From Amaricoccus sp003258405 (GTDB lineage: Bacteria > Pseudomonadota > Alphaproteobacteria > Rhodobacterales > Rhodobacteraceae): a stretch of DNA of 64,000 bases. Position numbers and translations under genes: made by a program. A model generated the notes under the pieces. The model worked only from the letters and a program-made list of their open reading frames with translations. It had not been told where the DNA came from and did not search any database. Of this stretch, positions 1 to 6,886 are shown one piece after another; within the stretch, counting starts at the first letter, position 1; each line of letters starts with the position of its first letter. The stretch is taken from NCBI RefSeq assembly GCF_043226085.1, contig NZ_CP171225.1:682001-746000 (forward strand). The letters run 5' to 3'.

Positions 1-463
1 CCGGCTGCTGGAGCATTACCGCACCGGGCTCTGCCGCGAGACCCGGCTCTATCCGGGCGTCGAAGCCGCGCTCGACCGGCTCGCGGCCGAAGACTGGATC
101 CTCGCGGTCTGCACCAACAAGCCGGTCGCGCTGGCCGAGGCGCTGCTCGCCGAGCTCGGCATCGCGCCACGCTTCCGCGCAACCCTCGGCGCCGACAGCC
201 TGCCGGTGCGCAAGCCCGATCCGCAGCATCTCTTCGAGACCATCGCCCGCGCCGGCGGCCGCCCCGAGGGGGCCGTGCTGATCGGCGATACCGAAACCGA
301 TCGCGAAACCGCCCGCCGCGCGGGCCTGCCCTGCATCCTCGTGGGCTTCGGGCCCGAGGGCGCGGGCGTCGCGCGGCTTGCCCCCGAGGCCATGCTTGCC
401 CGCTACGACGACCTGCCCGGCCTTCTGGAAGCCATGATCCCGCGCCGCCGCCGCGCCGGATAG
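1..463 (+). CDS. gph: Phosphoglycolate phosphatase, 5' end missing
   Basis: HAD-superfamily hydrolase of the Gph type, which removes phosphate from 2-phosphoglycolate made during DNA repair or Rubisco oxygenation. The reading frame is open from base 2, so the gene starts left of the window and about 153 C-terminal residues are visible. Seen: motif II as CTNKP, the motif III lysine in RKPDP, and the motif IV acidic pair in GDTETD, in the right order and spacing. The nucleophile motif DxDGT would lie in the missing part. It ends with an Arg-rich tail at TAG. A phosphoglycolate-phosphatase-like paralogue cannot be excluded. Confidence 0.85.
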   Translation, partial: RLLEHYRTGLCRETRLYPGVEAALDRLAAEDWILAVCTNKPVALAEALLAELGIAPRFRATLGADSLPVRKPDPQHLFETIARAGGRPEGAVLIGDTETDRETARRAGLPCILVGFGPEGAGVARLAPEAMLARYDDLPGLLEAMIPRRRRAG

Positions 464-486
464 TCCCCCATTCAAGGCTATTCAAC

Positions 487-1302
487 ATGCTGAAATTCAT
501 TGTCATATCGGATTTGCACATCGTTCCCCGCGGCCGGCTCAGCCGCGGCATCGACACCGCCGACCGTCTCGCCCGCGCCATCGACCATGTGAACACCCGC
601 CACGCCGACGCCGCCTTCTGCGTCTTCGCGGGCGACCTCGTCGATGATGGCGACCGCCCCTCCTACGAGCGCCTCGCCGGCAAGCTCGCCCATCTCGAGC
701 TGCCCTTCCACCTCACGCTCGGCAACCATGACAACCGCCCGGTCTTCCTCGAGGCCTTCGGCCCCTCGCTGGCGGCGGCCTCGGGTTGCGTCGACAGCGT
801 GATCGACGCGGGCTGCATCCGGGTGATCGTGCTCGACAGCCTCGGCGACACCACCGACGAGGGCGTGCTCACCCCCGAACAGCTCGACTGGCTCCGCGCC
901 CGGCTGTCGGAGGCCGCAGGGCGCGGCGTGATCGTCGTGCTCCACCACTCGATCTGCCCGCTCGGCGTGCCGACCGATGCGATCTGCCTTGCCGATCGCG
1001 AGCCCTTCCTCGCAGCACTCCGCGCCCATGGCGACGTGCGCCAGGTGATCTCCGGCCATGTCCACATGTCGACCTCCGGGGTCTGCGGCGGCATCCCCTT
1101 CACCACGATCTCGGGCAACACCTACAGCATCTACCCCCAGCTCCACGGGCCCATGGACACCGTGCCGCGGCTCGAGGGGCCGGGCCAGATCGGCGTCGTG
1201 CTCGCCGGGCCGGACGGCGTCGTCGTCCATCAGGAGAACTTCCTCGACCACCACGCCGTCCAGCCCGCCGAGATCCACGCCTGGGATCCCGACACCGCCT
1301 GA
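487..1302 (+). CDS. GpdQ/CpdA-like metallophosphoesterase
   Basis: Binuclear-metal calcineurin-like phosphodiesterase of 271 aa, close to the usual GpdQ length (about 274). Metal-ligand motifs are complete: D9-x-H11 (SDLH), D50 (GDLVDDG), N80-H81 (GNHDNR), H153/H154 (VLHHS) and H191-x-H193 (GHVHMS). No signal peptide, so probably cytoplasmic. Family members hydrolyse glycerophosphodiesters or 3',5'-cyclic nucleotides; the sequence alone does not separate these. It starts 23 bp after gph and could be co-transcribed with it. Two unrelated GDPD-fold glycerophosphodiesterases lie elsewhere in the window, which slightly favours a lipid-headgroup substrate. Confidence 0.8.
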   Translation: MLKFIVISDLHIVPRGRLSRGIDTADRLARAIDHVNTRHADAAFCVFAGDLVDDGDRPSYERLAGKLAHLELPFHLTLGNHDNRPVFLEAFGPSLAAASGCVDSVIDAGCIRVIVLDSLGDTTDEGVLTPEQLDWLRARLSEAAGRGVIVVLHHSICPLGVPTDAICLADREPFLAALRAHGDVRQVISGHVHMSTSGVCGGIPFTTISGNTYSIYPQLHGPMDTVPRLEGPGQIGVVLAGPDGVVVHQENFLDHHAVQPAEIHAWDPDTA

Positions 1303-1382
1303 GCGGCGCCCGCGCCCCTTCCGCGGCCCCGGCCGGTCTGATATGCGCGGGGGCCGACAGGTCCAGACGCGAGGAGACCCCG

Positions 1383-2342
1383 ATGCGGGCGATGCAGGTG
1401 AAGGCTTTCGATACCCCCCTTGAGCTCGTGGATCTGCCCCGGCCGATGCCGGGACCGGGCGAGGTGCTGCTGCGCGTCCATGCCTGCGGGGTGAACTTCG
1501 CCGACACCCTGCTGGTCCAGGGCCGCTACCAGGAACGCCTCGAGCCGCCCTTCACCCCCGGCCTCGAGCTCTGCGGCACCATCGAGGCGCTCGGCGAGGG
1601 CGTGACCGGCCCCGTCACCGGCACCCGCGTCGCCTGCTACGGCGGCGCCGGCGGCTTCGCGGAATACGCCACCGTCCCGGCCAACCGCTGCGTCGAGGTG
1701 CCCGAAGGGATGCCCGACACCGAGGTCGCGGGCTTCCTCATCGCCTACGGCACGAGCCATGTGGCGCTCGACTACCGCGCCCGGCTCCAGCCCGGCGAGA
1801 CCCTGCTCGTCCTCGGCGCCTCGGGCGGCGTCGGCCTCACCGCCGTCGAGATCGGCCGGCTCATGGGCGCGACGGTGATCGCGGTCGCCCGCGGCGCGGC
1901 AAAGGGCCGCATCGCGATCGACGCCGGCGCGCATCACGCCTTCGACAGCGAGGGCGACATCCGCGCCGAGGTGAAGGCGCTCGGCGGTGCCGATGTGGTC
2001 TATGACCCCGTCGGCGGCGAGCAGTTCGAGGCCGCGCTCCGCGCCTGCAAGCCCGAGGCCCGCCTGCTGCCGGTGGGCTTTGCCTCCGGCACCGTGCCGC
2101 AGATCCCGGCCAACATCCTGCTGGTGAAGAACCTCACCGTCCACGGGCTCTACTGGGGCGCCTACGCGACCCTCCGCCCCTCGGTGCTGACCGAGAGCTT
2201 CCGCCAGCTCTTCACCTGGTACGAGGAAGGCCGCCTGCGCCCGCACATCTCCAATGTCCTGCCGCTCGAACGCGCCGAAGAAGCGCTCGAGCTCCTGCGG
2301 AGCCGCAAGGCCACCGGCAAGGTCGTCCTCAGCGTCGCCTGA
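1383..2342 (+). CDS. NADPH:quinone oxidoreductase, zinc-independent MDR family
   Basis: Medium-chain dehydrogenase/reductase of 319 aa that would reduce quinones or activated alkenes with NADPH in the cytoplasm. Seen: the N-terminal GroES-like fold with GVNFADTLLVQGRY, and a Rossmann motif LGASGGVGLTAVEIG near residue 140. Zinc-ligand cysteines of alcohol dehydrogenases are absent. The ATG at 1383 is chosen because GAGGAG lies 6 nt upstream; the frame is open far upstream but that part is antisense-like noise overlapping the preceding gene. A GC-rich hairpin follows the stop. The exact substrate is unknown. Confidence 0.85.
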   Translation: MRAMQVKAFDTPLELVDLPRPMPGPGEVLLRVHACGVNFADTLLVQGRYQERLEPPFTPGLELCGTIEALGEGVTGPVTGTRVACYGGAGGFAEYATVPANRCVEVPEGMPDTEVAGFLIAYGTSHVALDYRARLQPGETLLVLGASGGVGLTAVEIGRLMGATVIAVARGAAKGRIAIDAGAHHAFDSEGDIRAEVKALGGADVVYDPVGGEQFEAALRACKPEARLLPVGFASGTVPQIPANILLVKNLTVHGLYWGAYATLRPSVLTESFRQLFTWYEEGRLRPHISNVLPLERAEEALELLRSRKATGKVVLSVA

Positions 2343-2348
2343 TCCGCC

Positions 2349-2378
2349 CCGCGGGGCCGGCCGCAACCGGCCTCGCGG
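2349..2378 (+). terminator. GC-rich hairpin after the quinone reductase
   Basis: A 12-bp stem (CCGCG-G-GGCCGG with CCGGCC-T-CGCGG, one G-U pair) and 6-nt loop starts 7 bp after the stop codon at 2342. No T-run follows, so it may be a weak or factor-assisted terminator. Confidence 0.5.
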
Positions 2379-2418
2379 AAAGCCTGCCGCGCTCAGCCCA
2401 TCTCCTGCCGCCAGCGCG

Positions 2419-2447
2419 TTGACCTCCGGCACGGAATGTCCTAGCAA
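2419..2447 (+). promoter_or_regulatory. Putative sigma-70 promoter of tRNA-Gly
   Basis: TTGACC (2419-2424) and TAGCAA (2442-2447) are separated by 17 bp, 9 bp before the mature 5' end of the tRNA. The -35 fits the alphaproteobacterial housekeeping consensus well; the -10 is weaker. Inferred from spacing and position only. Confidence 0.5.
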
Positions 2448-2456
2448 GACGCTCAT

Positions 2457-2530
2457 GCGGGTGTAGCTCAATGGTAGAGCAGCAGCCTTCCAAGCTGAAT
2501 ACGTGGGTTCGATTCCCATCACCCGCTCCA
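2457..2530 (+). tRNA. tRNA-Gly (anticodon UCC)
   Basis: 74 nt including encoded CCA. The 7-bp acceptor stem pairs GCGGGTG with CACCCGC. The D-arm (GCTC/GAGC), the anticodon loop CTTCCAA with TCC at positions 34-36, and the T-loop TTCGATT closed by GTGGG/CCCAT are all present. The outermost anticodon-stem pair is mismatched (G-A). It reads GGA and perhaps GGG glycine codons. It stands alone, just upstream of the TPR-repeat gene. I saw no second copy of its 3' end that would mark an integration site. Confidence 0.97.
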
Positions 2531-2621
2531 CCTTCCTCCCTGCCGAATCCCGCCCCCGCGACTCGCTGAAGAAGTGCGGCGAGGCGCGCCCCCGTTGCAT
2601 TCTGATCGCCCCGCGTTAACC

Positions 2622-2644
2622 TGCCCGGCATTGGCAGCCGGGCA
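2622..2644 (+). promoter_or_regulatory. Hairpin immediately upstream of the TPR gene start
   Basis: TGCCCGGC and GCCGGGCA form a perfect 8-bp stem with a 7-nt loop. The hairpin ends 9 nt before the ATG at 2654, where a ribosome binding site would normally be, and no clear Shine-Dalgarno is seen. It could limit translation initiation or be the end of an upstream transcript. Confidence 0.45.
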
Positions 2645-2653
2645 CATTTCACG

Positions 2654-4843
2654 ATGACGGACTTTCTCAAGGAAGCCAGCGCCCTCTGCATCGGCCTCGT
2701 CGCCTGCAGCCTCGGGGTCGGCGGGGCGGGCCTCGCCGCCACCACGGCCGCCGGCGAACTCGCGGTCACCGCCATCGGCTGCCTTCGCGCAATGGGCGCG
2801 GACCGCAGGCGTGTTGCCGCCGCCCAGGCCACCGTCCGCACCGACTGGGCCGCCCGCGCCCGCGAAGATCCCGACATCGCCCGGATGGAAGACTTCCTCG
2901 CCCTGAACGCAGGCGGCGTGCCGATCGAGCGCGAGATCTTCCGGGGCCTGCTGAAAAGTGGCAAATACGAAACCGCCGCGACCGACCACCTCCTCGCCCG
3001 CCTCGGCATCGCCGACATCGGCCTCTCGGAACAGGCTCAGGCCTATGCCCGCGCGTTGCTGCAATCCGGCGTCGCGAGCGCAATGGAGGGCAAGGCCTTC
3101 CGGGATCAGCTTGCAAGCGAGGGCATGCTTGCCGTCCTAGAGCTCGTCGCCCAGCCCCAGAATGGAATTCCCCGGAGCCTTCTCGAGAGCCTCGCGCAAC
3201 GCTTCGGTCATGACAACCCGGATGCCCCCGTCGCGGAGCTCGAACGCCACCTCAAGGACAAGGCCGTCGAGTGGAAGGCGCTGAAGGCCCGCCTCGCCGA
3301 ACTGGAAGCCTCCGACGCCCGCATCGCCGATATCCGAGCCGCCGCCGAGGACGCCCTGGCTGCGGGCGATTTCGACACCGCCCACGCGCGCCTCGACGAC
3401 GCCCTCCGCCTCCGCACCGAAGACGAGGCCCTTCCGGCCTTGCGCAAACTCGCCGAAATCCACGCCCTGAAGGCCGAGACCCATCTCCTGCAAGGCGATG
3501 CCGCGAAGGCCGCCGCCGCCTTCGAAACCGGCGCCCGCCTCTTCTCGGGCGTCGATCGGTGGGAGGAAGCCCGGACACGCGAAGCTTTTGCTATCAGCCT
3601 TTACAATCATGGCCTGCGTTTCGGCGGAGCAGGCCTGTCGCTGGCGTCGACGGCCTGCCGTAAGAATCTCGAGATCGCTTCCCGCGCCGAGCATCCTGGC
3701 TTGTGGGCGACAACGCTAAGCAACCTTGCTTTGGCACTCCGCGAACAGGCCGCGCGAACAGAGGGGGAAGAGTCAACGCATCTTCTGGCCGAAGCTGTCA
3801 CCGCCTATCGATCCGCGCTCGAAGTTTACAATCATGCGCGGCATCCGGAAGCTTGGTCAAAGACACAGAATAATCTTGCGATGGCACTTCGAAGCCAAGC
3901 CGCCCGAACTGAGGGACAGGCAGGCGTGCTTCTCCTCGCCGAAGCCGCGGCTGCATACCGGGCCATCCTAAAAATCCCTCTGCATGTCAATCACTCCGTG
4001 TTCTGGGCAACGACGCAAAACAACCTTGCCAACGTCCTTCGCGACCAAGCTGCTCGCACCGAAGGCGAGGCAGCAGCTAACCTCCTCGCAGAAGCCGCAA
4101 TGGCATACCAAGTAGCTCTCGAAGTCGCCACTCGCATTGAGCACCCACGATACTGGGCAATTACTCAGAACAATCTCGGCAACGTGCGAGCCGATCAAGC
4201 TGCGCACACGGAGGGGCTCCCGGGCATCAAGCTCTTCGTTAAAGCTATCACCTCCTACCGCGCTGCCCTTGAGGTCCGCACCCGCGCCGACCATCCGGTG
4301 GATTGGGCCATGACACAGAACAACCTCGCCGCTGCTCTCGCCAAACAGGCCGCCCGCACGGAGGGAGCGGCGGGCACCGACCTCTTCGCCGAGGCCGTCA
4401 CCACCTACCACGCCGCCCTCGAAGTCTACACCCGCCGCGACCATCCGGTGGATTGGGCCATGACACAGAACAACCTCGCCGCCGCCCTCGCCCATCAGGC
4501 CGCCCGCACAGAGGGAGCGGCCGGCACCGACCTCCTCGCCGAGGCCGTCACCGCCTACCGCGCCGCCCTTGAGGTTTACACCCGCGCCGCCCATCCGGTG
4601 AACTGGGCGATGACGCAGGAGAACCTCGGCCTCGCCTTCGAGGCGATGGCCGAGCGTGCGGCTGGCGATCCCGGCGCGCTCTATGCGGAGGCGCTCGCGT
4701 GTGTCGACCGGGCGCTCGAGGTCTTCGACCCCGCGCACATGGCGCCCGACCATGCGACGTGCCGGCGCAACCGTGATCGCGTCGCCGCGAAGCTCGCGGC
4801 CCTCGGGCCGTCGGAGGGGCCGCAGGGGCCAAAGACCGAGTGA
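2654..4843 (+). CDS. Large TPR-repeat protein with hydrophobic N-terminus
   Basis: A 729-aa protein of unknown function. Residues about 10-45 hold two glycine/alanine-rich hydrophobic stretches (possible membrane helices or an uncleaved anchor). A charged helical region with coiled-coil character follows around 195-225, then divergent TPRs at about 225-300. From residue 347 to the C-terminus are seven tandem repeats of exactly 50 aa (150 bp), starting at 347, 397, 447, 497, 547, 597 and 647. The core is W-A-x-T-Q-N-N-L...QAARTEG...LLAEA...AYR-AALEV. Repeats 5 and 6 are almost identical in DNA, the last is degenerate, and the first four are visibly less GC-rich. This repeat type is known from signalling and conflict-type TPR proteins, but no enzymatic or nucleotide-binding domain was recognised here. 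Start is uncertain. Confidence 0.8.
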   Translation: MTDFLKEASALCIGLVACSLGVGGAGLAATTAAGELAVTAIGCLRAMGADRRRVAAAQATVRTDWAARAREDPDIARMEDFLALNAGGVPIEREIFRGLLKSGKYETAATDHLLARLGIADIGLSEQAQAYARALLQSGVASAMEGKAFRDQLASEGMLAVLELVAQPQNGIPRSLLESLAQRFGHDNPDAPVAELERHLKDKAVEWKALKARLAELEASDARIADIRAAAEDALAAGDFDTAHARLDDALRLRTEDEALPALRKLAEIHALKAETHLLQGDAAKAAAAFETGARLFSGVDRWEEARTREAFAISLYNHGLRFGGAGLSLASTACRKNLEIASRAEHPGLWATTLSNLALALREQAARTEGEESTHLLAEAVTAYRSALEVYNHARHPEAWSKTQNNLAMALRSQAARTEGQAGVLLLAEAAAAYRAILKIPLHVNHSVFWATTQNNLANVLRDQAARTEGEAAANLLAEAAMAYQVALEVATRIEHPRYWAITQNNLGNVRADQAAHTEGLPGIKLFVKAITSYRAALEVRTRADHPVDWAMTQNNLAAALAKQAARTEGAAGTDLFAEAVTTYHAALEVYTRRDHPVDWAMTQNNLAAALAHQAARTEGAAGTDLLAEAVTAYRAALEVYTRAAHPVNWAMTQENLGLAFEAMAERAAGDPGALYAEALACVDRALEVFDPAHMAPDHATCRRNRDRVAAKLAALGPSEGPQGPKTE
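3692..4741 (+). repeat. Seven 150-bp tandem repeats inside the TPR gene
   Basis: The repeats stay in exact 150-bp register at 3692, 3842, 3992, 4142, 4292, 4442 and 4592. Copies at 4292 and 4442 match at roughly nine in ten bases by eye, and both start with the same stretch reading CCATCCGGTGGATTGGG. Earlier copies share the protein pattern but are diverged and AT-richer, and the last one is degenerate. Confidence 0.85.
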
Positions 4844-4850
4844 AAAACTT

Positions 4851-4888
4851 GCCATATGGAATCCATATCGATTCCATATCGATTCCAG
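4851..4888. repeat. 11-bp-unit repeat cluster, copy 1 (3 units)
   Basis: Three tandem 11-bp units, CATATGGAATC, CATATCGATTC and CATATCGATTC, preceded by TTGC and followed by CAG. The cluster starts 7 nt after the TPR stop codon. It contains the interrupted palindrome TGGAATC-CATATC-GATTCCA. The same unit, with the same flanks (A-run, TTGC in front, CAG behind), recurs at 63527-63575. Confidence 0.85.
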
Positions 4889-4976
4889 ACACACCGGTTT
4901 GCGACCTTCGTCAGCTTGAGCACGCCCGCGCCGCTTGCTAGACCGTCGCCAGCGAAACAGCCTCGGGGTGGGAGTG

Positions 4977-6761
4977 ATGGCACGATTGAGCAGCGCGGCG
5001 CAGGACCGTGCGAAGTCGAAAACCATTTCCCCGCTCAGGGCGCTGGGCCCCTTCATCCGCCCCTACCGGCTCCTCGCGCTCGGCGCGCTCGCCGCCCTCG
5101 TCGTCACCGCCGGGCTCTCGCTCACGCTGCCCCTGGCGGTGCGCCGCGTCGTCGATGGCTTCTTCGCCGAATCCCTCACCCGGATGGATCTCTACTTCGC
5201 CGCAGCCATTGGAATCGCTGCACTTCTCGCGCTCGGCACCGCAATGCGCTACTACCTCGTGACCCGGCTGGGCGAGCGTGTGGTGGCCGATATCCGCAAG
5301 GCGATCTACGACCGCGTCATCGGCATGAGCCCCGCCTTCTACGAGCGGATCATGACCGGCGAGGTGCTCTCCCGGCTCACCACCGACACGACGCTGGTGC
5401 TCTCGGTGATCGGCTCCTCGGTCTCCGTGGCGCTCCGCAACGTGCTCACCCTCCTGGGCGGCCTCGTGCTTCTCTTCTTCACCAGCCCGAAGCTCACCGC
5501 GCTCGTGCTGATCGGCGTTCCCCTCGTCGTGATGCCGATCCTGACCCTGGGCCGCAAACTCCGCGCCCTCTCCCGCCAGAACCAGGACCGTGTGGCCGAA
5601 TCGAGCGCCCAGGCGTCCGAGACCCTGCTCGCGGCCCAGACGGTGCAGGCCTATACCCATGAAGCGGCGAGCCGCGCCGAGTTCGGCGCCTTGACCGAGG
5701 CCGCGTATCAGACTGCAAAGACACGCATTTTCACCCGCTCGGTGATGACCGCAATCGTGATCTTTCTCGTCTTCACCTCCGTTGTCGGCGTGCTCTGGAT
5801 CGGCGCGCGCGACGTCCGCGGCGGCGGGATGACCCCGGGCGAACTCGTGCAGTTCGTGATCTATGCCGTGCTGGTCGCGGGCGCCGTCGGCTCGCTCTCG
5901 GAGATCTGGGGCGAGCTTCAGCGCGCCGCAGGGGCGACGGAGCGCATGGTCGAACTCATCCAGTCCATCGATGCGGTCGCGGACCCCGAAAAGCCCGCGG
6001 CACTGCCGGCGCGCGTTTCCGGCGCGATCACCTTCGATGACGTGACATTCCGCTATCCCGCCCGGCCCGACATCGCGGCGCTGAGCGATCTCTCGCTCTC
6101 GATCCGGCCCGGCGAAACGGTGGCGCTCGTCGGCCCCTCCGGCGCGGGCAAGAGCACGGTCTTCCAGCTTCTCATGCGGTTCTTCGACCCGGTTTCGGGT
6201 CAGGTCACGCTAGACGGCACCGATCTCCGCGCGCTTACCCGCACCGATTTCCGGCGCCAGATCGCACTCGTGCCGCAAGAACCAGTGATCTTCGCGACCT
6301 CCGCCCGCGAGAACATCCGTTTCGGGCGACCCGAGGCAAGCGATGCCGAGGTCGAGGCGGCTGCGAAGGCCGCCGCTGCGCACGATTTCATCTCGCGCCT
6401 TCCGGAGGGCTATGACTCCTTCGTCGGCGAGCGCGGAGTGATGCTCTCGGGCGGCCAGAAGCAGCGGATTGCCATCGCGCGGGCAATCCTCCGCGACGCG
6501 CCTGTCCTGCTCCTCGACGAAGCAACGAGTGCGCTCGATGCCGAAAGCGAGCGGGCCGTTCAGCAGGCGGTGGAAACGCTCGCGGAAGGGCGCACGACAC
6601 TCATCATCGCGCATCGTCTCGCCACGGTGAAGCGCGCCGACCGTATCGTCGTCTTCCAGGATGGCCGCGTCGTGGCCGAAGGCACGCATGGCGCGCTGGT
6701 GGCCGAGGACGGGCTCTATGCCCGGCTCGCGCGGCTCCAGTTCACCGACGGCGCAGCCTGA
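4977..6761 (+). CDS. ABC exporter, fused permease and ATPase (MsbA/LmrA type)
   Basis: Half-transporter of 594 aa, the usual length for homodimeric type IV exporters. The N-terminal half carries about six hydrophobic segments (residues 30-310). The C-terminal ATPase has Walker A GPSGAGKST (about residue 387), Q-loop region ALVPQEP, signature LSGGQKQR, Walker B LLLDEATSALD and switch histidine IIAHRL. Family members export lipids, peptides or drugs; the substrate here is unknown. The ATG at 4977 is preferred, with a purine-rich GGGGTGGGAG just upstream; a TTG 14 codons earlier has no binding site. It stands alone between the repeat cluster and the acyl-CoA synthetase gene. Confidence 0.9.
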   Translation: MARLSSAAQDRAKSKTISPLRALGPFIRPYRLLALGALAALVVTAGLSLTLPLAVRRVVDGFFAESLTRMDLYFAAAIGIAALLALGTAMRYYLVTRLGERVVADIRKAIYDRVIGMSPAFYERIMTGEVLSRLTTDTTLVLSVIGSSVSVALRNVLTLLGGLVLLFFTSPKLTALVLIGVPLVVMPILTLGRKLRALSRQNQDRVAESSAQASETLLAAQTVQAYTHEAASRAEFGALTEAAYQTAKTRIFTRSVMTAIVIFLVFTSVVGVLWIGARDVRGGGMTPGELVQFVIYAVLVAGAVGSLSEIWGELQRAAGATERMVELIQSIDAVADPEKPAALPARVSGAITFDDVTFRYPARPDIAALSDLSLSIRPGETVALVGPSGAGKSTVFQLLMRFFDPVSGQVTLDGTDLRALTRTDFRRQIALVPQEPVIFATSARENIRFGRPEASDAEVEAAAKAAAAHDFISRLPEGYDSFVGERGVMLSGGQKQRIAIARAILRDAPVLLLDEATSALDAESERAVQQAVETLAEGRTTLIIAHRLATVKRADRIVVFQDGRVVAEGTHGALVAEDGLYARLARLQFTDGAA

Positions 6762-6886
6762 GCCCGGCAAAATTACCCTAACGAGCGGAACCGCTTGCGG
6801 GTCAACCGGCCCATGCGCATTATCTTATGCGGCTGTGCCCTCCGGCACGGCAGGCGCAGGGGGGCGCCCGAGGGGGAGATGACGCG

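Noticed and set aside
1230..2600. Long open frame antisense to the quinone reductase, running through the tRNA
   Set aside because: It overlaps a well-supported gene and tRNA-Gly, and its low-complexity composition is what high GC at third positions produces on the opposite strand.
2457..4889. Genomic island integrated at tRNA-Gly
   Set aside because: No integrase and no repeated tRNA 3' end was seen; the TPR gene alone beside a tRNA is not enough.
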